A stretch of 58,956 nt of DNA from a virus. Positions within the stretch are counted from its first letter, which is position 1; the number at the start of each line of letters is the position of its first letter. The stretch covers positions 1 to 58,956 of the IMG/VR virus record IMGVR_UViG_3300019863_000024. One strand, given 5' to 3'. Below are positions 1 to 6,594 of this stretch, in pieces. Below the pieces are notes generated by a model that saw only the letters and a program-made list of their open reading frames with translations, was not told the DNA's origin and searched no databases. The position numbers and the translations under genes are program-made.

Positions 1-122
1 AAGTAAGTTATCTAAATCTTTTGATAAAATCTTTAATTGTTTATCATTAAGTTTTAGTATATTGGATAATATGGTTTTTAAGTCGTTAGGGTTATTTCCT
101 TTTGTTGTTTATTTATACTCTT

Positions 123-156
123 AAAATAAGAGTGTTTAATACCTAAGGTATATAAT
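123..156 (+). promoter_or_regulatory. Early-region promoter block, copy 1
   Basis: The block runs from AAAATAAGAGTGTTTAA through a near-palindrome (ATACCT-A-AGGTAT) to a -10-like TATAAT at 151-156. The same block recurs at 624-657 with identical internal spacing. It lies upstream of the small membrane-protein gene starting at 343. Calling it a promoter is inference from the TATAAT box and the duplication. Confidence 0.55.
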
Positions 157-191
157 CATATGGGTGTTAGTTAGTTTAGCTTATATAGGCT

Positions 192-209
192 AAGCTAGAT
201 AGGTAGAAT
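192..209 (+). repeat. AAGCTAGATAGGTAGAAT repeat, copy 1
   Basis: An 18-base direct repeat, identical at 693-710, with an 11-base partial copy (AAGCTAGATAG) at 834-844. The two full copies lie 36 bases after the -10-like box of the duplicated promoter blocks, so promoter and repeat form one duplicated unit. Function unknown; it could be a leader-RNA element or a protein-binding site. Confidence 0.6.
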
Positions 210-342
210 CATGTCTTATGGTGAATAGTAGTTAGTTATTTATACTCCTTTCTTTAGTTTAGTAATTATCTTGTTAATATATTCATCTTATATAGACTCA
301 AATAATGGTATGATTAATTATCTAATTATTAGGAGTAGTGTC

Positions 343-630
343 GTGAATATATTAACAAAAGAGTTTTGGGCTATTGATAAGGTATTACATTGTAGTATCA
401 GTTTAGTGTTATCGTTAGGGTTTACTTTTATTCTACATTTAGTGGTTGAGGTTAATCTTGTATTGTTAGCTATGTGTGGTGGTTTTATAACTGTATTTAT
501 TGGAATAGTTAATGAGTATGTTCAAAGATATTTGCCATTAAGATTTGAAGATATTGATGATGTGTATGCAGATACTATTGGTGTATTGTTATGTATCTTT
601 ATTTGTATAGTTATTACTTTAATAAAATAA
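343..630 (+). CDS. Small YfiM/VanZ-like membrane protein
   Basis: Predicted 95-residue protein with three hydrophobic segments. It has the pattern DKVLH near the N-terminus, a glycine-rich second helix ending in NEYVQ, then FEDIDDVYADTIGV before the last helix. This resembles the small YfiM/VanZ-type membrane proteins of phages and bacteria, whose role is poorly known. I chose the GTG at 343 because AGGAG lies at 331-335 with 7-base spacing; the longer frame opens at a TTG at 271 with no ribosome-binding site. It is the only plus-strand gene in the first 4.9 kb and sits downstream of promoter block copy 1. It could act on the host envelope or in superinfection exclusion, but nothing in the sequence proves that. 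Confidence 0.6.
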   Translation: MNILTKEFWAIDKVLHCSISLVLSLGFTFILHLVVEVNLVLLAMCGGFITVFIGIVNEYVQRYLPLRFEDIDDVYADTIGVLLCIFICIVITLIK

Positions 631-657
631 GAGTGTTTAACTCATTAGGTATACAAT
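624..657 (+). promoter_or_regulatory. Early-region promoter block, copy 2
   Basis: Second copy of the 123-156 block, overlapping the stop of the membrane-protein gene: AAAATAAGAGTGTTTAA, then TTAGGTA and TACAAT (652-657). No plus-strand gene follows for several hundred bases, so a transcript from here would be non-coding or vestigial. The stretch 658-838 holds the second AAGCTAGATAGGTAGAAT (693-710) and a repeated TCTTTTATTGTTTAT sequence, and nothing else I can name. Confidence 0.5.
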
Positions 658-692
658 GGTATTGGTCATGTATAGTTTAACGATTCTCATTG

Positions 693-710
693 AAGCTAGA
701 TAGGTAGAAT
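693..710 (+). repeat. AAGCTAGATAGGTAGAAT repeat, copy 2
   Basis: Exact 18-base copy of 192-209, in the same position relative to promoter block copy 2. Confidence 0.6.
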
Positions 711-838
711 AGGGTATTAAAGTCTTTTATTGTTTATTTACTTGTGTAGTATATTAAAGTCTTTAATAAATAAGGTCTTTTATTGTTTATTCATGTAATT
801 GTATGGATGTTAGTAAATAATGGATTGTAGAGGAAGCT

Positions 839-859
839 AGATAGTAAAGAATACTATCT
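839..859 (-). terminator. Perfect hairpin after the gp49-like gene
   Basis: AGATAGTA-AAGAA-TACTATCT forms a perfect 8-bp stem with a 5-base loop, 6 bases beyond the stop codon of the minus-strand gene ending at 866. There is no T tract on the minus strand, so it may be a weak terminator or an mRNA-stabilising 3' hairpin. It overlaps the partial third copy of the AAGCTAGATAG repeat. Confidence 0.4.
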
Positions 860-865
860 ATTGTG

Positions 866-1171
866 TTAAGAGTATAATTTAGCTATTGTACCTATAGTAT
901 TCCATAGTTCAGTCTTAGCATGGTTTAGAGCTACTTTATTACCAATTTCTTCATCATCATTTAAAGGGTCTAATACTCTTGATACACCAATTACTTCATG
1001 ACCAGATTGAAGAATGAGAATACAAATTCTTGTTGTTGGTGTAGGGTGAATAAATATCTTCTTTGCTGATGTAGCTTCTTTTTCTATTAAACTGTATGGT
1101 ATCTTATTGTCATTATCTTCCATAGCTTCTTTAATATCGTGTAGTAGTTTCTCTCCATAATGTTTATGCAT
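866..1171 (-). CDS. Phage gp49-like small protein
   Basis: 101 residues. The central part (TTRICILILQSGHEVIGVSR, then LDPLNDDEEIGNKVAL) has the layout of the phage gp49/gp66 family (Pfam Phage_gp49_66): a Thr-x-Cys-Ile strand, a glycine-containing turn, then an Asp-x-x-Asn...EIG...A helix. The family is widespread in phages and has no proven function. The start is supported by AAAGGA 6 bases upstream of the ATG. It follows the RNA polymerase gene on the same strand, but a strong terminator separates them and it has its own extended -10 box (TATGATATACT). Family assignment is by pattern and is fairly likely; function is unknown. Confidence 0.65.
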   Translation of the reverse strand: MHKHYGEKLLHDIKEAMEDNDNKIPYSLIEKEATSAKKIFIHPTPTTRICILILQSGHEVIGVSRVLDPLNDDEEIGNKVALNHAKTELWNTIGTIAKLYS

Positions 1172-1198
1172 TGTAATCCTTTTGTGTTTAGTTTTGTA

Positions 1199-1210
1199 AG
1201 TATATCATAA
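1199..1210 (-). promoter_or_regulatory. Extended -10 promoter of the gp49-like gene
   Basis: On the minus strand the sequence reads TATGATATACT (-10 TATACT at 1204-1199). It matches the TA(G/T)GN-TATA(A/C)T box found before many genes in this window, and lies 28 bases before the start codon at 1171. It overlaps the T tract of the preceding terminator. Confidence 0.5.
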
Positions 1211-1248
1211 AAAAAATAATGTAACCAAACCCTAATGGGTCTGATTAC
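1208..1248 (-). terminator. Intrinsic terminator of the RNA polymerase gene
   Basis: Minus strand: GTAATCAGACCC pairs with GGGTTTGGTTAC (12 bp, two G-U pairs) around an ATTA loop, followed at once by a run of about eight T. It begins 5 bases after the polymerase stop codon at 1253. This is one of the clearest intrinsic terminators in the window. Confidence 0.85.
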
Positions 1249-1252
1249 TTTG

Positions 1253-2962
1253 TTAGAACACGTTACCAGTCCTTTCAACTGGTATTGTCCTTTTTATTGG
1301 TCGATTCTCCATCGGAATACCAGTCTCTTTCTCTATACGGGTTAACTCTCCATCAAACCAACCCTCTAGTTCCTCTAGCGCATCATACGCTAACTCTTTG
1401 ATTATTGAGGTGGTTCCTGCTGGAACATAGAACGCATCTAATATTGTAAGATGAGGTATTCCTCGAGTAATTAATCTTTTTCTAATATATCTGACTACAA
1501 ATGCGTCAGACATGTGTTGGTTAATTACACCAAAGGAATATCCTTTATTTTTTCCTATTTTTAATGGTGAGAACGGTAAGACAGCATTCACTTTTATGCC
1601 ATCTATACTTAATTCTCCATTTAGCGTATAGCCATGAAATACTCCCACTACTCCATCAGGAGCTTTTAGTTTTAAATGAGTTACCCCATTGAACAGTAGC
1701 TCTTTACCATACTCGGCCAAGGCATTAATGCCTTTATATGTCTCACCGAATACCTCATTTGCTATAGGCAAGGTTGTTTCTGTTAACCTAGCTCCATGGT
1801 TAGAGCCAACCATTACTTTTTTCGCGTCGTCTCTTGACACTCTTAAGAAATCTGCTACTGCCTGGTGGGCATCTTTTTTCTTATCTCCAATAAGGTTGGA
1901 AATAGTTAGAAACTTTTCATCACCAAATTGGTTGGCAAACATTATTCCTCCCGAATTTGTGAAGTCTAAGCAGACTAGTTCGTTAGTATTGCTTCCTATG
2001 GGAGCTTCGATTAAGTTGTTCACTAATGATATTACTTGGCATGCCTTACCAAGTTGTTTAGTAGTTATTGAGAAGTTTGTTTTGTTACCTTTACCCCAAT
2101 CAGGGAGTAAGGCTAGATTTACTTCTATTAACTCTATACTTTCTTTGTAGAGTTCTTCCCAATCTTTAGTTTTGAATTCGTTTTGTAAATAGGCTATAGC
2201 CTCATTTTTTGCTAACTCGGTTACTGAATACCCGATACTGGGTTGGATCATCCACTTTTGAAATGCATCCCCATATTGGAGAGCATGCCCGAATCTTGCT
2301 AGACTATAATCTCTGGAGCTCCTATCTAGCTTACGATGATCATTAAATACATAACCACAGTAACTATGTGTTTCATTAGCAAGATCTATTAAATATTTTT
2401 TGAATTTATCTTTGTCTTGCTTTACCACATTTTTTCTTTTCTCATACTCTAATGCTGAGTATAGTTTCAATAGACTTATGTCTACTGTCCTAACTCTATT
2501 CTCAGTTGATGAGTATAATTCAAGGATTTCTTTAGAGTTATTGTCTATAATCTTCTCAGACCCTTTAAGGGTAAGATAGGGTTGATTTCTTTTAGGATCT
2601 TTTGTTAGAAAGGTGGTTTTCCTTTCAGGATCCTTTTCTCCTACTATATGAGGGAAGTATTTAACTACTAACTGTCCCTCTTCATCAAAATACTTAACCT
2701 TTCTATCTTCAGTTGAGTATCTATCGTAGATTGTTTCTTTAATTTTATTTAATAGGTTTTGTCTGAAACCTAAAGTCATATCGTTTATTTTATTCACTTG
2801 TTCTGTATGCAATAGTGCTACAGACACTTTATTGATAAGTTGATTTAGCGTCATGTCGTTCTCCACGATGGAGTCTGACATTTCAATTATAGTTTCAACT
2901 GATACGTTTCTTTTAATTAGGTTGTGAGTCTTTCTTAGACTCAATGGGATTATCTTTTTCAT
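1253..2962 (-). CDS. Single-subunit (T7/N4 RNAPII-type) RNA polymerase
   Basis: 569-residue DNA-dependent RNA polymerase of the T7-like fold. Motifs in order: a DxxGR-like DRSSR (D213, R217) in RKLDRSSRDYSLARFG; motif A CLDFTNSGG with catalytic D333; motif B R377-x3-K381-x7-H389-G390; and motif C ILDAF with D509, preceded by a helix (INQHMSDAFVVRYI) matching the one before HDSF in T7. N4 splits this enzyme into two subunits (RNAP1 and RNAP2); here all motifs lie in one chain. Two oddities are His in place of the motif-B tyrosine, which in T7 helps choose ribo- over deoxyribonucleotides, and Ser in place of Gly in DxxGR. AAAGGA precedes the ATG. By analogy with N4 it would transcribe middle genes, distinct from the virion polymerase at 39782-49480. 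Confidence 0.85.
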   Translation of the reverse strand: MKKIIPLSLRKTHNLIKRNVSVETIIEMSDSIVENDMTLNQLINKVSVALLHTEQVNKINDMTLGFRQNLLNKIKETIYDRYSTEDRKVKYFDEEGQLVVKYFPHIVGEKDPERKTTFLTKDPKRNQPYLTLKGSEKIIDNNSKEILELYSSTENRVRTVDISLLKLYSALEYEKRKNVVKQDKDKFKKYLIDLANETHSYCGYVFNDHRKLDRSSRDYSLARFGHALQYGDAFQKWMIQPSIGYSVTELAKNEAIAYLQNEFKTKDWEELYKESIELIEVNLALLPDWGKGNKTNFSITTKQLGKACQVISLVNNLIEAPIGSNTNELVCLDFTNSGGIMFANQFGDEKFLTISNLIGDKKKDAHQAVADFLRVSRDDAKKVMVGSNHGARLTETTLPIANEVFGETYKGINALAEYGKELLFNGVTHLKLKAPDGVVGVFHGYTLNGELSIDGIKVNAVLPFSPLKIGKNKGYSFGVINQHMSDAFVVRYIRKRLITRGIPHLTILDAFYVPAGTTSIIKELAYDALEELEGWFDGELTRIEKETGIPMENRPIKRTIPVERTGNVF

Positions 2963-3033
2963 TTTTTATGTCCTTTATTTAACATTTTAGACAGTTGTTT
3001 AACTGAATTGTTGAGAGACATTAATATCTCCTC

Positions 3034-3045
3034 TATACCCCACTA
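3034..3045 (-). promoter_or_regulatory. TAGTGGGGTATA element upstream of the polymerase gene
   Basis: On the minus strand this reads TAGTGGGGTATA, 72 bases before the polymerase start. An identical 12-mer lies at 3730-3741, about 100 bases before the next minus-strand gene start (3628). Two identical GC-rich 12-mers at similar distances before two minus-strand genes suggest a shared promoter or operator, perhaps for a phage polymerase. Adjacent bases give a CCC-ATAATAGT-GGG inverted repeat here. Confidence 0.4.
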
Positions 3046-3062
3046 TTATGGGATTTAAACGG

Positions 3063-3100
3063 TAAAAAATAAAAGAGAGTACCACAATTAAGTGATACTC
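3063..3100 (-). terminator. Intrinsic terminator of the 173-residue gene
   Basis: Minus strand: GAGTATCAC-TTAATT-GTGGTACTC, a 9-bp stem with one G-U pair and a 6-base loop, then a T-rich tract (TCTTTTATTTTTT). It lies 7 bases after the stop of the gene ending at 3107. Confidence 0.8.
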
Positions 3101-3106
3101 AATATA

Positions 3107-3628
3107 CTACAGGGTTAATAAGGCTAAATCTTCCTCCCCTACAGATTGAATCCCTGTTACACGTCTTCTGATTTCCAAGACTACTTGAGGAGATAGATTC
3201 TCCAGGATTGTTTCCGATAAGTCAATAACTTTTTTGAATGCGGATTCAATTAAAGCCAATTCCAACGATTTATCAGTCAAATCAGACAAGTTAGCCATAA
3301 ACTTGAAATTCTCAATCAAGTCATCTGAAACGGTTTCTTTACTTCCAATTCTAGCCATAACGGCTAGCTTACCATTGGTGTCTAGTTCGAGAGATGATCC
3401 CAATTCTGTCTTTGTCAGGGCTAATGCTTTAGCAAGAGCTAACTCAAGAAATTCTTTTGTCTTCTGAGGGTTAGCCTGAATAAGGAGTCTTTTTATTTTG
3501 TTTAATTCGCCTACTTTTAGGTTTAGGCCTATGGTCATGGCCTCAATTGTCTTTGTTTCCTCTTTTGTTAATAAATTTGTTAGTTCGTTTAATAACTCTT
3601 CGTTACTCATATTTTCATAGTTTGTCAT
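3107..3628 (-). CDS. Unknown helical protein
   Basis: 173 residues, not recognised. It is mostly predicted helix, rich in Leu, Glu, Lys and Thr, with no cysteine, membrane segment or catalytic motif that I can see. Several helices look amphipathic (for example EELLNELTNLL and KTKEFLELALAKALAL), so an oligomeric or protein-binding role is possible. The ATG has AAAGGA 6 bases upstream; an internal Met at residue 7 is a weaker alternative. It lies just upstream of the RNA polymerase gene on the same strand, but an intrinsic terminator between them suggests separate control. The position in the middle-gene block next to the polymerase would suit a transcription cofactor, but that is only a guess. 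Confidence 0.6.
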   Translation of the reverse strand: MTNYENMSNEELLNELTNLLTKEETKTIEAMTIGLNLKVGELNKIKRLLIQANPQKTKEFLELALAKALALTKTELGSSLELDTNGKLAVMARIGSKETVSDDLIENFKFMANLSDLTDKSLELALIESAFKKVIDLSETILENLSPQVVLEIRRRVTGIQSVGEEDLALLTL

Positions 3629-4105
3629 ATTAAATCCTTTTTGATTTGACTCTTACATACTTATGATGAATATGTAAGACATTGGTTGGCTATATAAGCA
3701 CAATGGAGTAATACCTATTATTATTCCAATATACCCCACTAAAAGAACTATAGTTAGCTATTAAACCTATTGCTAAGTTATTGAGTTTGGTATGTGTGCA
3801 TATATAATGTAAGTAGGATATTAAGGTTATTTAGTTAATTAATAGGATAGGTTAGGTTTAGTATAGTTAATTGATTGTAGGTTATTCTCAGCTTAGTGTG
3901 CTATGGTTATGTATAGGTTATTTATCTATATGGTATAGTAGTTTATATAGTAGTCTATTAGAGCTGATTTATATAGTAAGGTAACCAATGTGTTAGGGTA
4001 GGTAAGTAATGAGGTTATATAGGGCAATACTAGCTATTAATGTATGATGTGCGAGTATATAATTATAATATAGTAATAAAAAAATATAGATAAAGGAATT
4101 AACCT
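3629..4105. other. Gene-poor intergenic region
   Basis: About 480 bases without a supportable gene on either strand. It contains the second TAGTGGGGTATA element (3730-3741, minus strand) and many short TAGGTTA/ATAGGTTA-like repeats that form no clear array. I see no tRNA-like cloverleaf. Confidence 0.5.
3730..3741 (-). promoter_or_regulatory. TAGTGGGGTATA element, second copy
   Basis: Exact minus-strand copy of the 12-mer at 3034-3045, about 100 bases before the start codon at 3628. Candidate promoter or operator for the 173-residue gene. Confidence 0.4.
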
Positions 4106-4291
4106 CTATCTATCATATCCCCTCCAGTCGAAAGGGATTTTTGTATATGTATATGCTATGGTAGTCTTTCCATAGCTTTCAAATACGTTATATTTAAATT
4201 CATGGTCATTTGGAGTATTCTGTATCAGTTTATCAATTACACTAGACAATCTGTCTATTTCCACTTTTATCACTCTTCTTTTTCTATGCAT
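4106..4291 (-). CDS. Unknown small protein
   Basis: 61 residues, not recognised. The N-terminus is basic (MHRKRRVIKVEIDRL) and the rest has two short strand-like segments (KYNVFESYG, TTIAYTYTKI). The basic start could mean nucleic-acid binding, but no known domain is visible. The ATG is preceded by AAAAGGA with good spacing. It is the second gene of a two-gene minus-strand unit, 19 bases after the 47-residue gene at 4311-4454; both have strong ribosome-binding sites, which supports them as real small early genes. Confidence 0.55.
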   Translation of the reverse strand: MHRKRRVIKVEIDRLSSVIDKLIQNTPNDHEFKYNVFESYGKTTIAYTYTKIPFDWRGYDR

Positions 4292-4310
4292 CTTTTATCC
4301 TTTTAATTCA

Positions 4311-4454
4311 TTATTTAACTATGGTACTTATGACATCAGCTGTTGAACTTATTTCTTTTCCTACAGCGTCTGTAACGTCTACAGATGTAGATGCTAGTCG
4401 TATTGTTTCTGACTTGAATGATTTTCTTTTTCTTGTTATTGGTTGATTTGTCAT
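4311..4454 (-). CDS. Unknown small protein, 47 residues
   Basis: A short gene of 47 codons starting MTNQPITRKRKSFKSETIRL and ending in a Ser/Thr/Val-rich segment that could form an amphipathic helix. AAAGGA lies 6 bases before the ATG at 4454, the same signal used by nearly every gene here, and it is followed at 19 bases by the 61-residue gene on the same strand. The basic run TRKRK is the only notable motif. Short length and absence of a recognised family keep confidence moderate. Confidence 0.5.
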   Translation of the reverse strand: MTNQPITRKRKSFKSETIRLASTSVDVTDAVGKEISSTADVISTIVK

Positions 4455-4999
4455 GATGTATCCTTTATTGATAATACTTTGATTAACAGTACTATTTACT
4501 GCACTATGACCTACTAACCAGTAGAGTACCTAGCTATGTTATTTGTATGGTAGTATGGTAGCTATAGGATGATTCTATGTGCTGGTACTCTTGACCCTAG
4601 GGGGGTATCTGTCAGGTATTTGGTTTGTACTTTTTAGATGATAACTGGATTATATTTTAGGTAGGTATGATGAGATATTGGGGTGTACTACATCCTATAT
4701 TATATCACTTGTCTTTTATCACTTGTCTTTTATTACCTATATCATACTCCCTATCTAAATACTCCCTATCTAAATCCTACATCCTGTATTACTCTAACTG
4801 TATATTATTTATTAACTACAAACTACATATTGTTACCTCATCATTATTACTTTATTAAAGGTATCTAGCTAAGCCTAGGAGGGTTTTTATTACTCTTGTT
4901 GATAGATTGTATAGGTTATAGGTTAATCATGCTTATTTCATTAGGTATTTAATTGGATAGTAGGTATACTGTTAATATTAATTAATGAAAGGGTTAGAG
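4455..4999. repeat. Gene-poor region with short tandem duplications
   Basis: I see no gene here. A 14-base unit (TATCACTTGTCTTT) is tandemly duplicated at 4703-4730 and a 15-base unit (ACTCCCTATCTAAAT) at 4746-4775. A five-base inverted repeat (CAGTA/TACTG) lies about 4488-4501, upstream of the minus-strand pair, and could be an operator. Overlapping open frames of about 60 codons at 4667-4868 lack ribosome-binding sites and span these repeats, so I do not treat them as genes. Confidence 0.5.
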
Positions 5000-5149
5000 A
5001 TGTATGTAGATACAAAGTATGGTTTAGGAATAGTGATTAAAGAGTTTAGTGATGGTATGGTATTAGCATTTATAGATGGTCATAGATACTTTCTTTTAGT
5101 TGTTAATTCTGATGTAAGAAGAAGTATTGCTTATAATAAATATAAGTAA
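5000..5149 (+). CDS. Unknown small protein, 49 residues
   Basis: Short gene starting MYVDTKYGLGIVIKEFSDGM and continuing with an Ile/Phe/Leu-rich strand segment (VLAFIDGHRYFLLVV). It looks like a small beta-rich domain. I chose the ATG at 5000 because GAAAGGG lies 6 bases before it; an upstream in-frame ATG at 4985 overlaps that ribosome-binding site and lacks one of its own. It stands alone on the plus strand, just before the origin-like region. No family is recognised. Confidence 0.45.
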   Translation: MYVDTKYGLGIVIKEFSDGMVLAFIDGHRYFLLVVNSDVRRSIAYNKYK

Positions 5150-5185
5150 AAATAATGCAAATTCTTTTAAAAGATTTTATGAAAG

Positions 5186-5428
5186 TTATTCACATAGTTA
5201 TTCACATCATTTAGTTAACATGTGAATAAGTAAGAAAGTCCTATATTGTGGGGTTTAGTTAATTTCTATGTTTAAGGTTAAAGTTAAAAAATTTATTCTC
5301 TAGCAGGGGTTTTATGGGCTTTAAACGCTTAAGAAAAGTCAAATACCTATATTGTGGGATTTACTAAAATTAATTATTAAATTATTTATGATGTGAATAA
5401 AATTGATATGCCTATATTGTGGGATTTG
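5186..5428. other. Origin-like cluster of DnaA-type boxes and 13-mers
   Basis: Four copies of the 9-mer TTATTCACA occur within about 215 bases: two direct (5186-5194 and 5198-5206, 12 apart) and two inverted (5221-5229, 5392-5400). They interleave with three copies of the 13-mer CCTATATTGTGGG (5240, 5346, 5411), whose longer form ends GGATTT or GGGTTT. A further inverted 13-mer lies at 58705-58717. TTATTCACA is a DnaA-box-like sequence, and Campylobacterota boxes share the core TTCAC. Very AT-rich DNA surrounds the cluster. A replication origin is the simplest reading; a regulatory region for the late operon is the alternative. Confidence 0.5.
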
Positions 5429-5599
5429 CAAGCTCTTGACAAAATAAATATATACGATATAATAAATAATGTGAACGCCAGTGAACTAAACCCATATACT
5501 AGCCTCTATGGCGACTGAATAGAATACCCACTCCACACAACAATAATAGATAAGAGAGAAAGAAGAATGTATTAAGGTAGTTAAGGGTAGAATGGTTTG

Positions 5600-5674
5600 T
5601 ACCTAAGATAAGTTTTTCCTTTTAATATTCCCCTCTCTCTCCTTTTATTTTTCTTATCTTAGGTATGGTATACT
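5600..5674 (+). promoter_or_regulatory. Late-operon promoter inside a 13-bp inverted repeat
   Basis: TACCTAAGATAAG (5600-5612) and CTTATCTTAGGTA (5653-5665) are perfect inverted repeats separated by a 40-base pyrimidine-rich loop. Directly after the second arm comes TATGG-TATACT (-10 at 5669-5674), then AAAGGAG and the ATG at 5696. The 5654-5674 segment fits the recurring TTAAGTT-N8-TATA(A/C)T promoter (TTATCTT, exact 8-base spacing). It probably drives the terminase operon and everything downstream; the arms may be a repressor operator. Confidence 0.65.
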
Positions 5675-5695
5675 ATTGTACTTAAAGGAGAAACC

Positions 5696-6592
5696 ATGAA
5701 AGATACTGAACAGATTACATTAGAACATCCTTTGTTTAAAGATAATGCTAAGACTCTATCATCTGATGCTAAACAGCTGTTAGTTGATAGAATTAATTCT
5801 ATTATAGATACTGATGAGAATGGAGAGTTCTTTGAACAATCATTACTTGACTACTCTTCATTAATTAAGAATACAAGATATACAGTTGAGCAGTATATTA
5901 ATGCTATACGTTACTGTTCTCTTAAGATGATTATGCCTAAGTATAAAGCTTGGGGTAGAGTATTTCCTACAAGGTTAGCTACTCTTGAACAAAAGGCTAA
6001 AGATAATAATTGGTGTAAACAGGACTTTGTTAAGACAGCTGGTTCTTATGCTACTACTTATGAACGTAATCCTTTAACTGTATCTGTAGACTCTGAAATG
6101 ATGATACCTACACATTTACTTTATGCTGGTTATAGGAATAAGGCTGTAGAGAAACTTATTTCATTAATGGATGGTAAAGCATCAGTTGGTATGAGTTATG
6201 TTTATGAGAAAGATGAGTCTGGTAAATTTACTAAAGATGCAGATGGTAGAAGAATTAAATTGTTAGATAGTGAGGGTAAACCAGTTATAGAGGAGTATTT
6301 ACAGAGTGTTACTCCTAAAGTACAAGGTGAAATGGCTTCTAAACTACTCGATATAACAGAGATACCTACAGATAGACAAGTTAATGTTAAGATTAAACAT
6401 TCATTATCTGATGAGTTAGTAGAGGCTCAGAAGAGAGCTCAAGAGACATTCTTAAATATATCTAAGAATCAGAGAGAGTTAGTTCTTAAAGGTGAGAGTA
6501 TTGATTCTGTACAACAAATTGGTAATGTTATAGAGGCTAGTATTATTGGAGATGATACTGATATTGGTGAAGACCCATACTATGAGGATTAG
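5696..6592 (+). CDS. Putative terminase small subunit
   Basis: 298 residues. It sits immediately before the terminase large-subunit gene (2-base gap), the usual position of the small subunit, which binds phage DNA and starts packaging. The N-terminal half (YTVEQYINAIRYCSLK through RVFPTRLATLEQ) looks like a helical DNA-binding region; the middle has repeated charged segments, and the C-terminal 30 residues are acidic (GDDTDIGEDPYYED), as often seen in small terminases that contact the large subunit. No Walker motifs. The ATG has AAAGGAG 6 bases upstream and follows the inverted-repeat promoter directly. Assignment rests on position more than sequence. Confidence 0.55.
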   Translation: MKDTEQITLEHPLFKDNAKTLSSDAKQLLVDRINSIIDTDENGEFFEQSLLDYSSLIKNTRYTVEQYINAIRYCSLKMIMPKYKAWGRVFPTRLATLEQKAKDNNWCKQDFVKTAGSYATTYERNPLTVSVDSEMMIPTHLLYAGYRNKAVEKLISLMDGKASVGMSYVYEKDESGKFTKDADGRRIKLLDSEGKPVIEEYLQSVTPKVQGEMASKLLDITEIPTDRQVNVKIKHSLSDELVEAQKRAQETFLNISKNQRELVLKGESIDSVQQIGNVIEASIIGDDTDIGEDPYYED

Positions 6593-6594
6593 AT

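Noticed and set aside
4667-4868. Two overlapping open frames of about 60 codons
   Set aside because: No ribosome-binding site; they span short tandem duplications and give low-complexity Tyr/Leu-rich products.
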